From Rhodococcus_F sp040656415 (GTDB lineage Bacteria; Actinomycetota; Actinomycetes; Mycobacteriales; Mycobacteriaceae), in the NCBI RefSeq assembly GCF_040656415.1, contig NZ_JBFAMC010000005.1:1-64000 (forward strand): a stretch of DNA of 64,000 nucleotides. The letters run 5' to 3'. Below, piece by piece: positions 7,293-14,983 of this stretch. The position numbers and the translations under genes are program-made. Below the pieces are notes generated by a model, which saw nothing but the letters and a program-made list of their open reading frames with translations, did no database searches and was not told where the DNA came from. Within the stretch, counting starts at the first letter, position 1, and every line of letters starts with the position of its first letter.

Positions 7293-8345
7293 TCAGTAGC
7301 GGCGCGCTCCGTAGAACGGCATCCTTGCCATCGACTCGACCTTGACCGGGACTCCATACGTCGAGGCGTGGATGATGTTGCCGTCCCCTGCGTAGAGGCC
7401 GACGTGGGATGCGTCGTTGTAGAAAATGACCAGGTCGCCGGGTTGCAGGTCGTCGCGGGACACCGGCATACCGCCATTGGCCTGCGCTTGACTGGACCTC
7501 GGCAGGTTCTTGCCGACTTGTTTGTAGGCCCACACCACCAGTCCCGAACAGTCGAACCGGTCCGGCCCGGTGGCGCCCCACGAATACGGGTCACCGATGC
7601 GCGTCATGGCAGCCTGCAGTGCGCTCGAGCCCGCGCCTGGGGTCAGATGGGCGAGGATCGTGGCCGGATCGACTCCGGGCGGGAACGGCGTACCCGCGAG
7701 CTGCTGGCGTTCCTCAGCGCTGAGGTTGCCGAACGCTTCCAGCACGCCATCGATTTGGGCCTGAAGATCGCTCTGCTTGCGTTGCAGGTCGTCGCTCACG
7801 GCCCTTGCCTGCTCTGCAGCAGCCCGCGCCGCGTCCGCTGACTCCTTGGACGCCTCTGCCGCTCTCGAGGCATCCTCGGTCGCGGACCAGAACTGAGCGA
7901 CTTGGTTGCTCGTGTCCTTGGAGATGACATCGAGCAGTGACATCTGGTCGAGGAGTTGCTGCGGCGAGTCGCTGCTCATGAGGGCGAACAGGCGACTGGT
8001 CCGAGCACCCTGGTACGTGGCCGTGGCCAGCTGGTTCACCGCAGGCCGAAAGACGTCGACCTGCGCCCTCGCGGCATCGAGTAAATCTTGATCTGCCGTC
8101 GCCTGTGCTTCGGCCTCACGTTGCGCCGACTGTTTCGCTTCGAGATCGATCTGAGCGTTGAGCAGCGCCTCGTTCGTCTGCTCGGATTGACGAGACAGCT
8201 CACCGAGTTCGGCCATCGAGTCGGTCGGATCGGTGAAGACCGGGTCCGCGCCCGCCTGGACCGTGGGCAGTACCACGAGCCCCAAAGACAGCACGGTTGC
8301 CGTCAGGACCCTACGCACGGAGCGCTTCATCGTGTGTGTGGCCAC
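7293..8345 (-). CDS. Secreted NlpC/P60 peptidoglycan hydrolase with coiled-coil domain (Rv2190c/RipA-like)
   Basis: The protein has 350 residues, with a signal peptide (VLTATVLSLGLVVLPTVQAGA). A long Ala/Gln/Glu-rich coiled coil runs from about 45 to 215, and a C-terminal NlpC/P60 domain starts near 240. Cys266 in FDCSGLV is the nucleophile; the His residues in SHVGLYAG and IIHAS complete the site. Such enzymes cut the D-Glu-mDAP bond in peptidoglycan stems, and the coiled coil usually gives control or recruitment to the divisome. The GTG start at 8345 has GGAGAAC upstream. The start is preceded by a leader of about 145 bases with its own promoter. The three-residue C-terminal RRY/RRF ending is shared with the paralogue upstream. 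Confidence 0.9.
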   Translation of the reverse strand: MATHTMKRSVRRVLTATVLSLGLVVLPTVQAGADPVFTDPTDSMAELGELSRQSEQTNEALLNAQIDLEAKQSAQREAEAQATADQDLLDAARAQVDVFRPAVNQLATATYQGARTSRLFALMSSDSPQQLLDQMSLLDVISKDTSNQVAQFWSATEDASRAAEASKESADAARAAAEQARAVSDDLQRKQSDLQAQIDGVLEAFGNLSAEERQQLAGTPFPPGVDPATILAHLTPGAGSSALQAAMTRIGDPYSWGATGPDRFDCSGLVVWAYKQVGKNLPRSSQAQANGGMPVSRDDLQPGDLVIFYNDASHVGLYAGDGNIIHASTYGVPVKVESMARMPFYGARRY

Positions 8346-8363
8346 GGACGCGTTCTCCGATCG

Positions 8364-8490
8364 TAGATCTCCACCAGCTGAGTCGACTGTCCCATCGGTT
8401 CGGAGGCATCCCCGGTTCGAGCGAACATGGCGTGGCTGAAGCGGCGGCGACCCGCGCTGCCGCCCGATTGCACGACATATCTCCGCAAGG
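8364..8490 (-). promoter_or_regulatory. Structured leader of the NlpC/P60 gene, probable divergent c-di-AMP (ydaO-type) riboswitch
   Basis: The transcript would begin near 8490 with GAGACC, then GCGGAGA, and end with CCGAACC and GACAGTCGACTCAGCTGGTG before GGAGA. This last block aligns with the matching block of the leader at 9125-9240 (18 of 26 bases by eye). A GC-rich stem GGCGGCAGCG/CGCCGCC lies between. It is weaker than the other copy; covariance-model scoring was not possible here. Confidence 0.45.
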
Positions 8491-8498
8491 TCTCGTAT

Positions 8499-8527
8499 AG
8501 GTTACGAAATGGCATACGCCGCGTCCA
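8499..8527 (-). promoter_or_regulatory. Promoter of the larger NlpC/P60 gene
   Basis: The minus strand shows TGGACG (8522-8527), a 17-base spacer and TAACCT (8499-8504), a TANNNT -10. The same TTCGTAACCT core occurs in the promoter at 9247-9276 before the paralogue. Confidence 0.6.
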
Positions 8528-8571
8528 CCCAGTATTCGGTCTCGACCCTGACGCCTGCGCTTCGCGCAAGG

Positions 8572-9117
8572 TCAGAAGCGGCGCGCCTCGTCGACGGGCA
8601 TGGACGCGAGGGGTGCCAGCTTGACTGGCTGGCCCGAGGTGGAGGCATGGATCACGTTGCCGTTGCCTGCGTAGAGACCTGAGTGCGAGCCGCCGTAGAA
8701 AGAGATCACGTCGCCGACGCGAAGATCGGACATCGGCACCACCGCGCCGGCTGCGGCTTGCTGATAGCTGGTGCGCGGCACATCCAGGCCTGCCTGCTTG
8801 TACGCCCATTGAACGAGCCCGGAGCAGTCGAAGGAGTTGGGACCGGCGGCGCCGTAGGAATACGGGGCACCGAGCTTGGTGTGGGCGGCCTCGACGGCCC
8901 TCTCCCCCACAGTGGTGTTCATGGGCGGGGCGACCGGCCCTGTTGGCGCTCCCTGCATCTGCGGGAGCACCAGCCCGGGGATCTCGAAGGTTCCGATTCC
9001 GGGGATCTCAATGGGGGCCGCGGCCGCGGGGGCGGCGGTAGCGGTAAGTGCTCCGATTGCAAGTGTGCCCGCAACGACGACGTTCCGTACATTCCGCTTG
9101 AGAACTTGTGATTCCAC
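8572..9117 (-). CDS. Secreted short NlpC/P60 hydrolase (RipB-like)
   Basis: The protein has 181 residues, with a signal peptide ending TAAPAAAAP and a short Pro/Gly/Ile-rich linker (IEIPGIGTFEIPGLVLP). An NlpC/P60 domain fills the rest. Cys98 in FDCSGLV is the nucleophile; the His residues in GGSHSGLYAG and VIHAS are the other site residues. It lacks the coiled coil of its neighbour and so may be constitutively active once secreted. The GTG start at 9117 has GGAG 10 bases upstream. A riboswitch-like leader precedes it. Tandem paralogues with different N-terminal parts suggest division of labour in wall cutting. Confidence 0.9.
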   Translation of the reverse strand: MESQVLKRNVRNVVVAGTLAIGALTATAAPAAAAPIEIPGIGTFEIPGLVLPQMQGAPTGPVAPPMNTTVGERAVEAAHTKLGAPYSYGAAGPNSFDCSGLVQWAYKQAGLDVPRTSYQQAAAGAVVPMSDLRVGDVISFYGGSHSGLYAGNGNVIHASTSGQPVKLAPLASMPVDEARRF

Positions 9118-9124
9118 GAAAGGG

Positions 9125-9240
9125 GTACTCCGTTTCTTCCGCTCTCCGCCGACCGAGTTGGCTGACGGGTTCGGGCTGGGAAGATCAGCCCGGTGACCAG
9201 TGGTGCTGCCCAGGAATGGGCTGCAAGTCTCCGCTTGGTC
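9125..9240 (-). promoter_or_regulatory. Probable c-di-AMP (ydaO/yuaA) riboswitch
   Basis: From the predicted start near 9240 the RNA runs GAGACC, GCGGAGAC, a stem CAGCCCA-ttcc-TGGGCAG, then CCGGGCTGATC. It ends with CCCGAACCCGTCAGCCAAC followed by TCGGTCGGCGG. The last block is close to the conserved 3' core of the actinobacterial ydaO motif (CCGAACCCGUCAGCUAACC-type). This motif commonly precedes cell-wall hydrolase genes of the Rpf and NlpC/P60 families, where c-di-AMP turns expression off. The element fills the leader up to the ribosome binding site. Confidence 0.6.
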
Positions 9241-9246
9241 TCAAAA

Positions 9247-9276
9247 AGGTTACGAACTGGAATACCTACCTGTCGA
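9247..9276 (-). promoter_or_regulatory. Promoter of the short NlpC/P60 gene
   Basis: The minus strand shows TCGACA (9271-9276), an 18-base spacer and TAACCT (9247-9252). A start 6-7 bases downstream fits the 5' end of the riboswitch-like leader. Confidence 0.65.
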
Positions 9277-9334
9277 CCAAGCGCAACGGCGCGGGGCCAC
9301 TTCCAGCCAATTCGCGAGGGCGAAGAAACCGTTG

Positions 9335-9350
9335 GTAACGGTCGGATAAC
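9335..9350 (+). promoter_or_regulatory. GTAAC/ATAAC direct repeat, possible MtrA response-regulator site
   Basis: GTAAC (9335-9339) and ATAAC (9346-9350) lie exactly 11 bases apart, one helical turn. Their spacing and sequence resemble MtrA binding sites, and MtrA is known to control NlpC and Rpf hydrolase genes in related genera. It is about 60 bases upstream of the short NlpC promoter. This is inference from motif and context. Confidence 0.35.
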
Positions 9351-9652
9351 AAATAGTTCGTTTTCAGCCAGCACTTCAGGTGCTTGGGTTATTAGTCGGC
9401 GACTCAACCTGCGTTGGCTGCGACCCTGAGCGATGCGTTTCTCCTGCTCAAAGGACATCTGCACCCGGATCGTTCGGCGCCTGCCCACTCGGCGACCCGA
9501 AGCCTCCGCACGAATGGGAGCCGACGCTCGGAGATCGGCTTTCCGACACACGCCGGGCCTCGTCGCCGCCGTCTGAAATCAGTCGGTGTGATCCTCGTCT
9601 CTCACAGCTCCGAAACCCCTTCTGTCGGTGCTCGCCCATACGCTCTCGAGCT
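9351..9652. other. Intergenic stretch with no supported gene
   Basis: This region lies between the divergent NlpC and exonuclease genes. The long plus-strand frame that continues upstream from the exonuclease lacks family similarity before about 9653. It probably carries the promoter of the exonuclease gene; none was clear enough to name. Confidence 0.5.
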
Positions 9653-11398
9653 GTGAGCGTGCCCGGTGCCCCTGTGCAGTTGAGCTTCGACGAGCTCGAC
9701 ACCCCACTGCGAGAGACCACCTTCGTGGTGGTAGATCTCGAGACCACGGGAGCGAGACCGGGCCTCGACGCGATCACCGAGATCGGCGCGGTGAAGATCC
9801 GCGGCGGCGAGGTGATCGGAGAAATGGCGACCCTTGTCGACCCGGGACGAGCGATCCCGCCCCACATCGTCGAGATCACGGGCATTACATCCGCGATGCT
9901 GATCGAAGCTCCGCGGATCGAGGCGGTTTTGCCCGCTTTCCTCGAGTTCGCGCGGGGGGCAGTGCTGGTCGCACACAACGCCCCGTTCGACACCGGCTTT
10001 CTCCGAGCTGCCGCGTCCGACACCGGCACACCGTGGCCGAACTTCACAGTCCTCTGCACGGTCAAACTGGCCCGACGAATTCTCACCCGCGACGAAGCAC
10101 CATCGATGAAGCTGTCGTCGCTGGCCCGGCTCTTCAAGGTGGGAACCACGCCGACACACCGGGCACTCGACGATGCCCGCGCTACTGTCGACGTCCTGCA
10201 CGCCCTGATCGAGCGAGTCGGCAACCAGGGAGTGCACAGCCTCACCGAACTTGTCGACTATCTTCCCGACATTTCGTCACATCAACGGGCGAAACGCTCC
10301 CTCGCCGGCCAACTCCCCCACTCTCCGGGCGTATACATGTTCCGCGGTTCGTCCGACGAGGTCCTCTATGTCGGGACTGCGACGAATCTGCGACGACGCG
10401 TGCGCAACTATTTCACCGGGTCGGAGTCCCGCGGCCGGATGAAAGAAATGATCGCACTGTGCACCCGGATCGACCATGTGGAGTGCGCCCACTCACTCGA
10501 AGCCGGGGTCCGCGAGCTCCGACTACTCGCCGCACACACTCCTCCATACAACCGGCGATCGAAGTATCCGAAACGCGGGTGGTGGATCACGCTCACCAAG
10601 GAGGCGTTCCCCCGACTGTCGGTGAACCGCACCCCCAATGCCGATTCGCTCGGACCCTTCCGGTCACGCTCGACAGCGGTCGACGTCGCCGACACCCTTG
10701 CCGAGTACTGTCCTCTCCGCACCTGCACCAGCCGCATACCGAAGGGGCAGGTACACGGGCCGAAGTGTCCGTCGCGGGAGGTGGGGCGCTGCCCCGCCGC
10801 CGTCCACGGCCTCGAAACCGAAACCGCCTACCGCCAAGGTCCCGAACAATTCCGACAGCTTGTACGCGGCCTCGACGACACACCGCTGCGCCGGATGCGT
10901 GCGAGGGTGGAGGAACTGGCAGCCCAGGAATTGTTCGAGAATGCCGCACGCCTGCGCGACCGTACGGTTGAGACGGTTCTGATGCTACGAAAGATGCAAC
11001 GACTCGCTGCTCTGACCGCCCTCGATCAACTAGTCGCCGCGCACCCGGCAGCGACGGGCGGATGGGAATTCGCCGTCATCCGCGCAGGTCGACTCGCATC
11101 TGCGGGATGCGCGCCGCATGGAGCGCCTCCGATGCCAGTGGTGGACGCGCTCGTCCTCACCGCGGAAACAGTCGTACCGGACTCGTCGCCCCTGCGGGGC
11201 GCGTCCCCCGAGGAGGCGGGCCTCATCGCTCGCTGGCTGGATCGGGAGGGCACACGCATAGTCAGTGCCTCTTCCGGCTGGTGCGAGCCCGCACAGGGGG
11301 CCGGCTCCTGGACCGGCTGGTGCGAACTCGCACGGGCCGCGAGCGCCACCGAACACGACGCCGACCACCCGCGCCGAATTCCATCCACCACCACATAG
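9653..11398 (+). CDS. DEDDh exonuclease (DNA polymerase III epsilon-like) fused to a UvrC-like GIY-YIG region
   Basis: The protein has 581 residues. Residues about 18-190 are a DEDDh 3'-5' exonuclease: VVVDLETTG (ExoI), VAHNAPFDTGFLR (ExoII) and THRALDDARAT (ExoIII). After a linker, residues about 224-300 are a GIY-YIG nuclease like the UvrC N-terminal domain (PGVYMFRGSSDEVLYVGTA, TNLRRRVRNYF), followed by a UvrC-like cysteine region and a weak UVR-like helix pair. UvrC's helix-hairpin-helix and RNase H parts are absent. The architecture matches the remembered Rv2191 (Cho-like proteins) and suggests DNA-repair end processing. The start is uncertain; the open frame goes back to 9380, and GTG 9653 or 9659 fits the family. 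No good Shine-Dalgarno sequence was seen. Confidence 0.88.
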   Translation: MSVPGAPVQLSFDELDTPLRETTFVVVDLETTGARPGLDAITEIGAVKIRGGEVIGEMATLVDPGRAIPPHIVEITGITSAMLIEAPRIEAVLPAFLEFARGAVLVAHNAPFDTGFLRAAASDTGTPWPNFTVLCTVKLARRILTRDEAPSMKLSSLARLFKVGTTPTHRALDDARATVDVLHALIERVGNQGVHSLTELVDYLPDISSHQRAKRSLAGQLPHSPGVYMFRGSSDEVLYVGTATNLRRRVRNYFTGSESRGRMKEMIALCTRIDHVECAHSLEAGVRELRLLAAHTPPYNRRSKYPKRGWWITLTKEAFPRLSVNRTPNADSLGPFRSRSTAVDVADTLAEYCPLRTCTSRIPKGQVHGPKCPSREVGRCPAAVHGLETETAYRQGPEQFRQLVRGLDDTPLRRMRARVEELAAQELFENAARLRDRTVETVLMLRKMQRLAALTALDQLVAAHPAATGGWEFAVIRAGRLASAGCAPHGAPPMPVVDALVLTAETVVPDSSPLRGASPEEAGLIARWLDREGTRIVSASSGWCEPAQGAGSWTGWCELARAASATEHDADHPRRIPSTTT

Positions 11399-11408
11399 GG
11401 TGGCGATC

Positions 11409-11684
11409 ATGATCAACGCCATCGTCCTGATCCACGCCGAAGCTCACCGTATCCCTGAGACTGCACAGGCTGTCGCCGACATCGCCGGTGTGAACAGGGT
11501 CTATTCCTGCGCCGGTGATGTGGACCTGATCGCGATCGTGCGAGTCCGCGACCACGCCAAGATCGCCGAAGTCGTCACGGAGGGGATCAACAGGGTCGAG
11601 GGTGTGTCCAGGACGGCCACGCACATCGCATTCCAGTCCTACTCGAGCGCCGACGTCGAAGCGGGCTTCTCCATAGGCGAGTGA
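11409..11684 (+). CDS. Stand-alone Lrp/AsnC ligand-binding (RAM) domain protein
   Basis: The protein has 91 residues and consists only of the effector-binding beta-alpha-beta domain of Lrp/AsnC regulators. Typical parts are INAIVLIHAEAHRIPETAQA, GDVDLIAIVRVRD and an IAFQSYS ending. No helix-turn-helix is present, so it cannot bind DNA by itself. It may sense amino acids and pair with a full-length Lrp, or act as a small ligand-binding oligomer. ATG 11409 is 10 bases after the exonuclease stop, so the two are probably co-transcribed. It converges on trpD, a tryptophan gene. Confidence 0.8.
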   Translation: MINAIVLIHAEAHRIPETAQAVADIAGVNRVYSCAGDVDLIAIVRVRDHAKIAEVVTEGINRVEGVSRTATHIAFQSYSSADVEAGFSIGE

Positions 11685-11717
11685 CCTACCCGCAAGCGCT
11701 CTCGTTCGGAACCGAAT

Positions 11718-12806
11718 CTATTTGGAGTCCGGTAGCGCGGAGGTCACGTCGACCCACTTGTCGAGCAGCGTCGAAGCGGCGCCGCTGTCGATGGCCTGGG
11801 CCGCTGTCGCGAAAGCCTCTGACAGCGCATCTTCGAGTGTGCGGCCACCCAGTCCTCGAAACGCCGCGATCGCTCCGGCGGCGTTGAGCAACACCGCATC
11901 GCGCACCGGTCCGGTCTCGCCCGCCAGGAGGCGTCGCGCCACCGCCGCGTTGACCTCCGCATCGCCGCCGCGCAGTTCTTCGAGGGAGACCCGTGCGATC
12001 CCTATGTCGCGGGGATCGAACTGCCGGGTTGTCACCGCCCCGTCCGACACGACGTGCACGGTCGACGTGGTCGACGTGGTCAGCTCGTCGAGGCCATCGT
12101 CGCCGCGCACCACGAGGGCGGAACTGCCGCGCTGAGCCAGCACGCCGGCCACCACCGAGGTCAGCGCAGGAAAAGAGCACCCGACCAGACCTGCACGCGG
12201 ACGCGCCGGATTCGTGAGCGGTCCGAGCACGTTGAAGACGGTCGGGATGCCGATCTCCTTGCGCGGCGACCCCGCGAAACGCAGAGCAGGGTGGAACACG
12301 GGGGCGAAGCAAAAGCCGATCCCGGTCTCCCGGACACATCGGGCTACCTCGTCGGGACCGAGATCGATCCTCACTCCGAGTGCCTCGAGAACGTCCGCGC
12401 CGCCGCTCTTGGAGGACGCTGCCCGGTTCCCGTGCTTGACGACGCGAATTCCGGAGGCTGCAACCACGATGGACGCCATCGTGGAGATGTTGACCGTATT
12501 GGACCGATCACCACCGGTTCCGACGACGTCGACGACGTCGGCGTCGATCGGGACCTTGCGTGCGTGTCCAAGCATCGAATCGGCCAAACCGCGCACTTCC
12601 TGCGCAGTCGCGCCCTTCATCTTGAGGGCGACACCGAAAGCCGCGATCTGTGCGGAGGTGGCGTTGTCGGACATGATCTCGTCCATCGCCCAGGTCGCAT
12701 CCTCCACAGAGAGGTCGCGGCCCTCGGTGAGGACGCCGAGAACCAACGGCCACGTGCGCGCCGGTGGCAGTCCGCTCTTCGTCTCCTGAGCAGTCGGGCT
12801 CTGCAT
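11718..12806 (-). CDS. trpD: Anthranilate phosphoribosyltransferase
   Basis: The protein has 362 residues. It transfers phosphoribosyl from PRPP to anthranilate, the second step of tryptophan synthesis. Diagnostic motifs are DVVGTGGDRSNTVNISTM (PRPP/phosphate site), VKHGNRAASSKSGGADVLEALG and the FAPVFHPALRFAGSPRKEIG and FNVLGPLTNPARP blocks. GAGGA lies 8 bases before the ATG at 12806. As in mycobacteria, it stands apart from the other trp genes and next to ctaE. The 34-base gap to the convergent Lrp-like gene shows no clear terminator. Confidence 0.95.
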   Translation of the reverse strand: MQSPTAQETKSGLPPARTWPLVLGVLTEGRDLSVEDATWAMDEIMSDNATSAQIAAFGVALKMKGATAQEVRGLADSMLGHARKVPIDADVVDVVGTGGDRSNTVNISTMASIVVAASGIRVVKHGNRAASSKSGGADVLEALGVRIDLGPDEVARCVRETGIGFCFAPVFHPALRFAGSPRKEIGIPTVFNVLGPLTNPARPRAGLVGCSFPALTSVVAGVLAQRGSSALVVRGDDGLDELTTSTTSTVHVVSDGAVTTRQFDPRDIGIARVSLEELRGGDAEVNAAVARRLLAGETGPVRDAVLLNAAGAIAAFRGLGGRTLEDALSEAFATAAQAIDSGAASTLLDKWVDVTSALPDSK

Positions 12807-12850
12807 CGTCGTGTCCTCTTGTCCTAGTGCCGGATCAGATCCATCGCAGC

Positions 12851-13327
12851 CTAGCTATCGGGCAAATCGGGCTCGCGCGCCGGTTGCATCGCATCCCATC
12901 CGACCGCGGAACCACCGAGCCGCTGGGCGAGTCCGACCATCCTCGACCGTTCCTGCGAGCAGTGCAGGGCGTCGAGGATCTGAGTCCGCTGCAGCACCAA
13001 CTGCACCGGCGCGGTCGCATCCGCGGGCCCTGAGTCGGAAGGCTCCTCGCCCGAACCTTGCGGGCGGTAGCCGTCCTGCGCAGCGATCGACACCGCCTCC
13101 GCCACCGCCGAGGCTGGGAGTGTCAGATGATGCCTGAGCACGGCCTCTGCATCGGCAGTCCACCGCGGATGCTCGGCGGCGGCCCGCCCGAGCGTCGTCG
13201 AGCACGCCTCCACGTCGTCGAAGCATGACGCGACAACCACGAGATCATGCCTGTCCGGGTCCAACGGGAACTGTCGTCCACCCCCGAACAATCTCCGCAG
13301 CCACCCTCGATTGCGCCCAGTTCCCAT
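12851..13327 (-). CDS. Conserved-looking protein of unknown function between trpD and ctaE
   Basis: The protein has 158 residues and is mostly soluble and helical, rich in Ala, Arg, Asp and Glu. The first part is basic (RNRGWLRRLFGGGRQ), followed by DLVVVASCFDDVEACSTTLG and a segment with HHLTLPASAVAEAVSIA and QILDALHCSQERSRMVGLAQ that may form helices. I do not recognise a family. ATG 13327 follows a G-rich GGTGGGGGG stretch. It is divergent from ctaE and 44 bases upstream of trpD, so it may be co-transcribed with trpD. Confidence 0.65.
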   Translation of the reverse strand: MGTGRNRGWLRRLFGGGRQFPLDPDRHDLVVVASCFDDVEACSTTLGRAAAEHPRWTADAEAVLRHHLTLPASAVAEAVSIAAQDGYRPQGSGEEPSDSGPADATAPVQLVLQRTQILDALHCSQERSRMVGLAQRLGGSAVGWDAMQPAREPDLPDS

Positions 13328-13453
13328 CCCCCCACCTTTTCACGGTCCGCGACCAGCCAGCCAGCAGGGATAATCGGACACTCCGGACGCCAGAGCGCAC
13401 CAAGAGCGGACCCGAGTACTCACCTCTTACGACAAGACGTCATACTTCTGTCT

Positions 13454-14065
13454 GTGACGAGCGCAGTAGGGACTTCAGGATCAGCAATCACCCAACGCGT
13501 GCACTCGCTGAACCGACCAAACATGGTCAGCGTTGGCACCATCGTGTGGTTGTCAAGTGAGCTCATGTTCTTCGCAGGGCTCTTTGCCATGTATTTCGTG
13601 GCACGAGCACAGTCGTACGGAAACTGGCCGCCGGAGCCGACCCATCTGAATCTGTTCCTGGCCGTTCCGGTGACGCTGGTGCTGATCGCGTCGTCGTTCA
13701 CCTGCCAGATGGGTGTGTTCGCGGCTGAACGTGGCGACGTCTTCGGTCTGCGCCGGTGGTACCTCCTGACCCTGGCCATGGGCACCTTCTTCGTCCTCGG
13801 GCAGGGCTACGAGTACTTCGCCCTGTTCGGCGAAGGCACGACCATCTCGAGCAGTGTGTACGGCTCGGTGTTCTTCATGACCACCGGCTTCCACGGGCTG
13901 CACGTTATCGGCGGCCTCATCGCGTTCGTCTTTCTGATCTTCCGCACCAAGGTCAGCAAGTTCACGCCTGCCCAGGCCACCGCAGCCATCGTCGTCTCGT
14001 ACTACTGGCACTTCGTCGACATCGTATGGATCGCCCTGTTCGCGACGATCTACTTCATCCGATGA
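13454..14065 (+). CDS. ctaE: Cytochrome aa3 oxidase subunit III
   Basis: The protein has 203 residues, the same length as mycobacterial CtaE, which starts almost identically (TSAVGTSG-AIT-RVHSLNRPNMVSVG). Five membrane segments are visible, with HGLHVIGGLIAFVF and the conserved end VVSYYWHFVDIVWIALF. It is the actinobacterial five-helix form of subunit III. It is part of the bcc-aa3 supercomplex that takes electrons from menaquinol to oxygen. GTG 13454 was chosen over the longer frame from 13247, which overlaps the divergent neighbour. It is followed after 66 bases by qcrC. Confidence 0.95.
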   Translation: MTSAVGTSGSAITQRVHSLNRPNMVSVGTIVWLSSELMFFAGLFAMYFVARAQSYGNWPPEPTHLNLFLAVPVTLVLIASSFTCQMGVFAAERGDVFGLRRWYLLTLAMGTFFVLGQGYEYFALFGEGTTISSSVYGSVFFMTTGFHGLHVIGGLIAFVFLIFRTKVSKFTPAQATAAIVVSYYWHFVDIVWIALFATIYFIR

Positions 14066-14131
14066 TCAGCTGAACGCCCCCAGGCAGCCCCCCTGACGTC
14101 CAGTCCGTCCCGACATACCAAAGGGATACAG

Positions 14132-14983
14132 ATGAGTCCATCCCCCCCTCCCACATCCGACACCACGGCGTCGGCCGCCCAGGCACGGCGTCGGCGGAAG
14201 CTACGCAGGCGCGTCACCGGTGCCCTGGTCCTCATGATGGGTCTGGTCAGCGCCGGTTTCCTCGCGTCCGCGTTGACGCCGACTCCACAGGTCGCCACCG
14301 CGAGCGATGATCAGGCAGCACTGATCCGCGAAGGCAAGCAGCTGTACGACACCTCATGCGTCACGTGCCACGGTGTGAACCTTCAGGGTGTCCAGGATCG
14401 TGGCCCCAGCTTGATCGGTGTCGGCGAGGCCGCGGTGTACTTCCAGGTGTCGTCGGGACGTATGCCCGCAGTCCGCAACGAGGCGCAGGTCATTCGTAAG
14501 CCCGTCAAGTTCGACGCACAGCAGACAGACGCCATCGGTGCCTACATCCAGGCCAATGGAGGCGGACCGACGGTCATCCGCGACGAAAACGGCGAGATCG
14601 CGCAGTCCTCGCTGCGCGGTGGCGATATCGCACGCGGCAGCGAACTGTTCCGCCTCAACTGCGCTTCTTGCCACAACTTCACCGGTCGGGGCGGTGCACT
14701 GTCGTCCGGCAAGTTCGCTCCGGTACTGGACCCGGCCAACGAGCAGCAGATCTACACGGCAATGGTCACCGGCCCGCAGAACATGCCCAAGTTTTCCGAC
14801 CGTCAGCTGACCGTCGAGGAAAAGAAGGACATCATCGCCTACGTCAAGTCGGCGAGCGAGGTCAAGCAGCCCGGCGGCTACGGACTCGGCGGTCTCAATA
14901 CCGCCTCCGAGGGTATCGCCATGTGGATCGTCGGAATTATCGCTGTCGTCGGTGCAGCATTGTGGATCGGAGCAAGGACATGA
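14132..14983 (+). CDS. qcrC: Cytochrome bc1 complex dihaem cytochrome c subunit
   Basis: The protein has 283 residues. An N-terminal hydrophobic segment (about 30-48) is followed by two haem c domains with CVTCHG (Cys76-His80) and CASCHNF (Cys177-His181), and a C-terminal membrane helix (MWIVGIIAVVGAALWIGA). The two haems replace a soluble cytochrome c and pass electrons directly to the aa3 oxidase, as is typical of actinobacteria. AAAGGGA precedes the ATG. The stop overlaps the qcrA start (ATGA). Confidence 0.95.
   Translation: MSPSPPPTSDTTASAAQARRRRKLRRRVTGALVLMMGLVSAGFLASALTPTPQVATASDDQAALIREGKQLYDTSCVTCHGVNLQGVQDRGPSLIGVGEAAVYFQVSSGRMPAVRNEAQVIRKPVKFDAQQTDAIGAYIQANGGGPTVIRDENGEIAQSSLRGGDIARGSELFRLNCASCHNFTGRGGALSSGKFAPVLDPANEQQIYTAMVTGPQNMPKFSDRQLTVEEKKDIIAYVKSASEVKQPGGYGLGGLNTASEGIAMWIVGIIAVVGAALWIGART

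Noticed and set aside
7249..7581. N-terminal extension of the gluzincin gene
   Set aside because: It overlaps the NlpC gene in another frame and is Arg-rich shadow; GTG 7248 gives a normal membrane-anchor start.
9380..9652. N-terminal extension of the exonuclease to 9380
   Set aside because: The extra 91 residues look non-coding and precede the normal start of the DEDDh domain.
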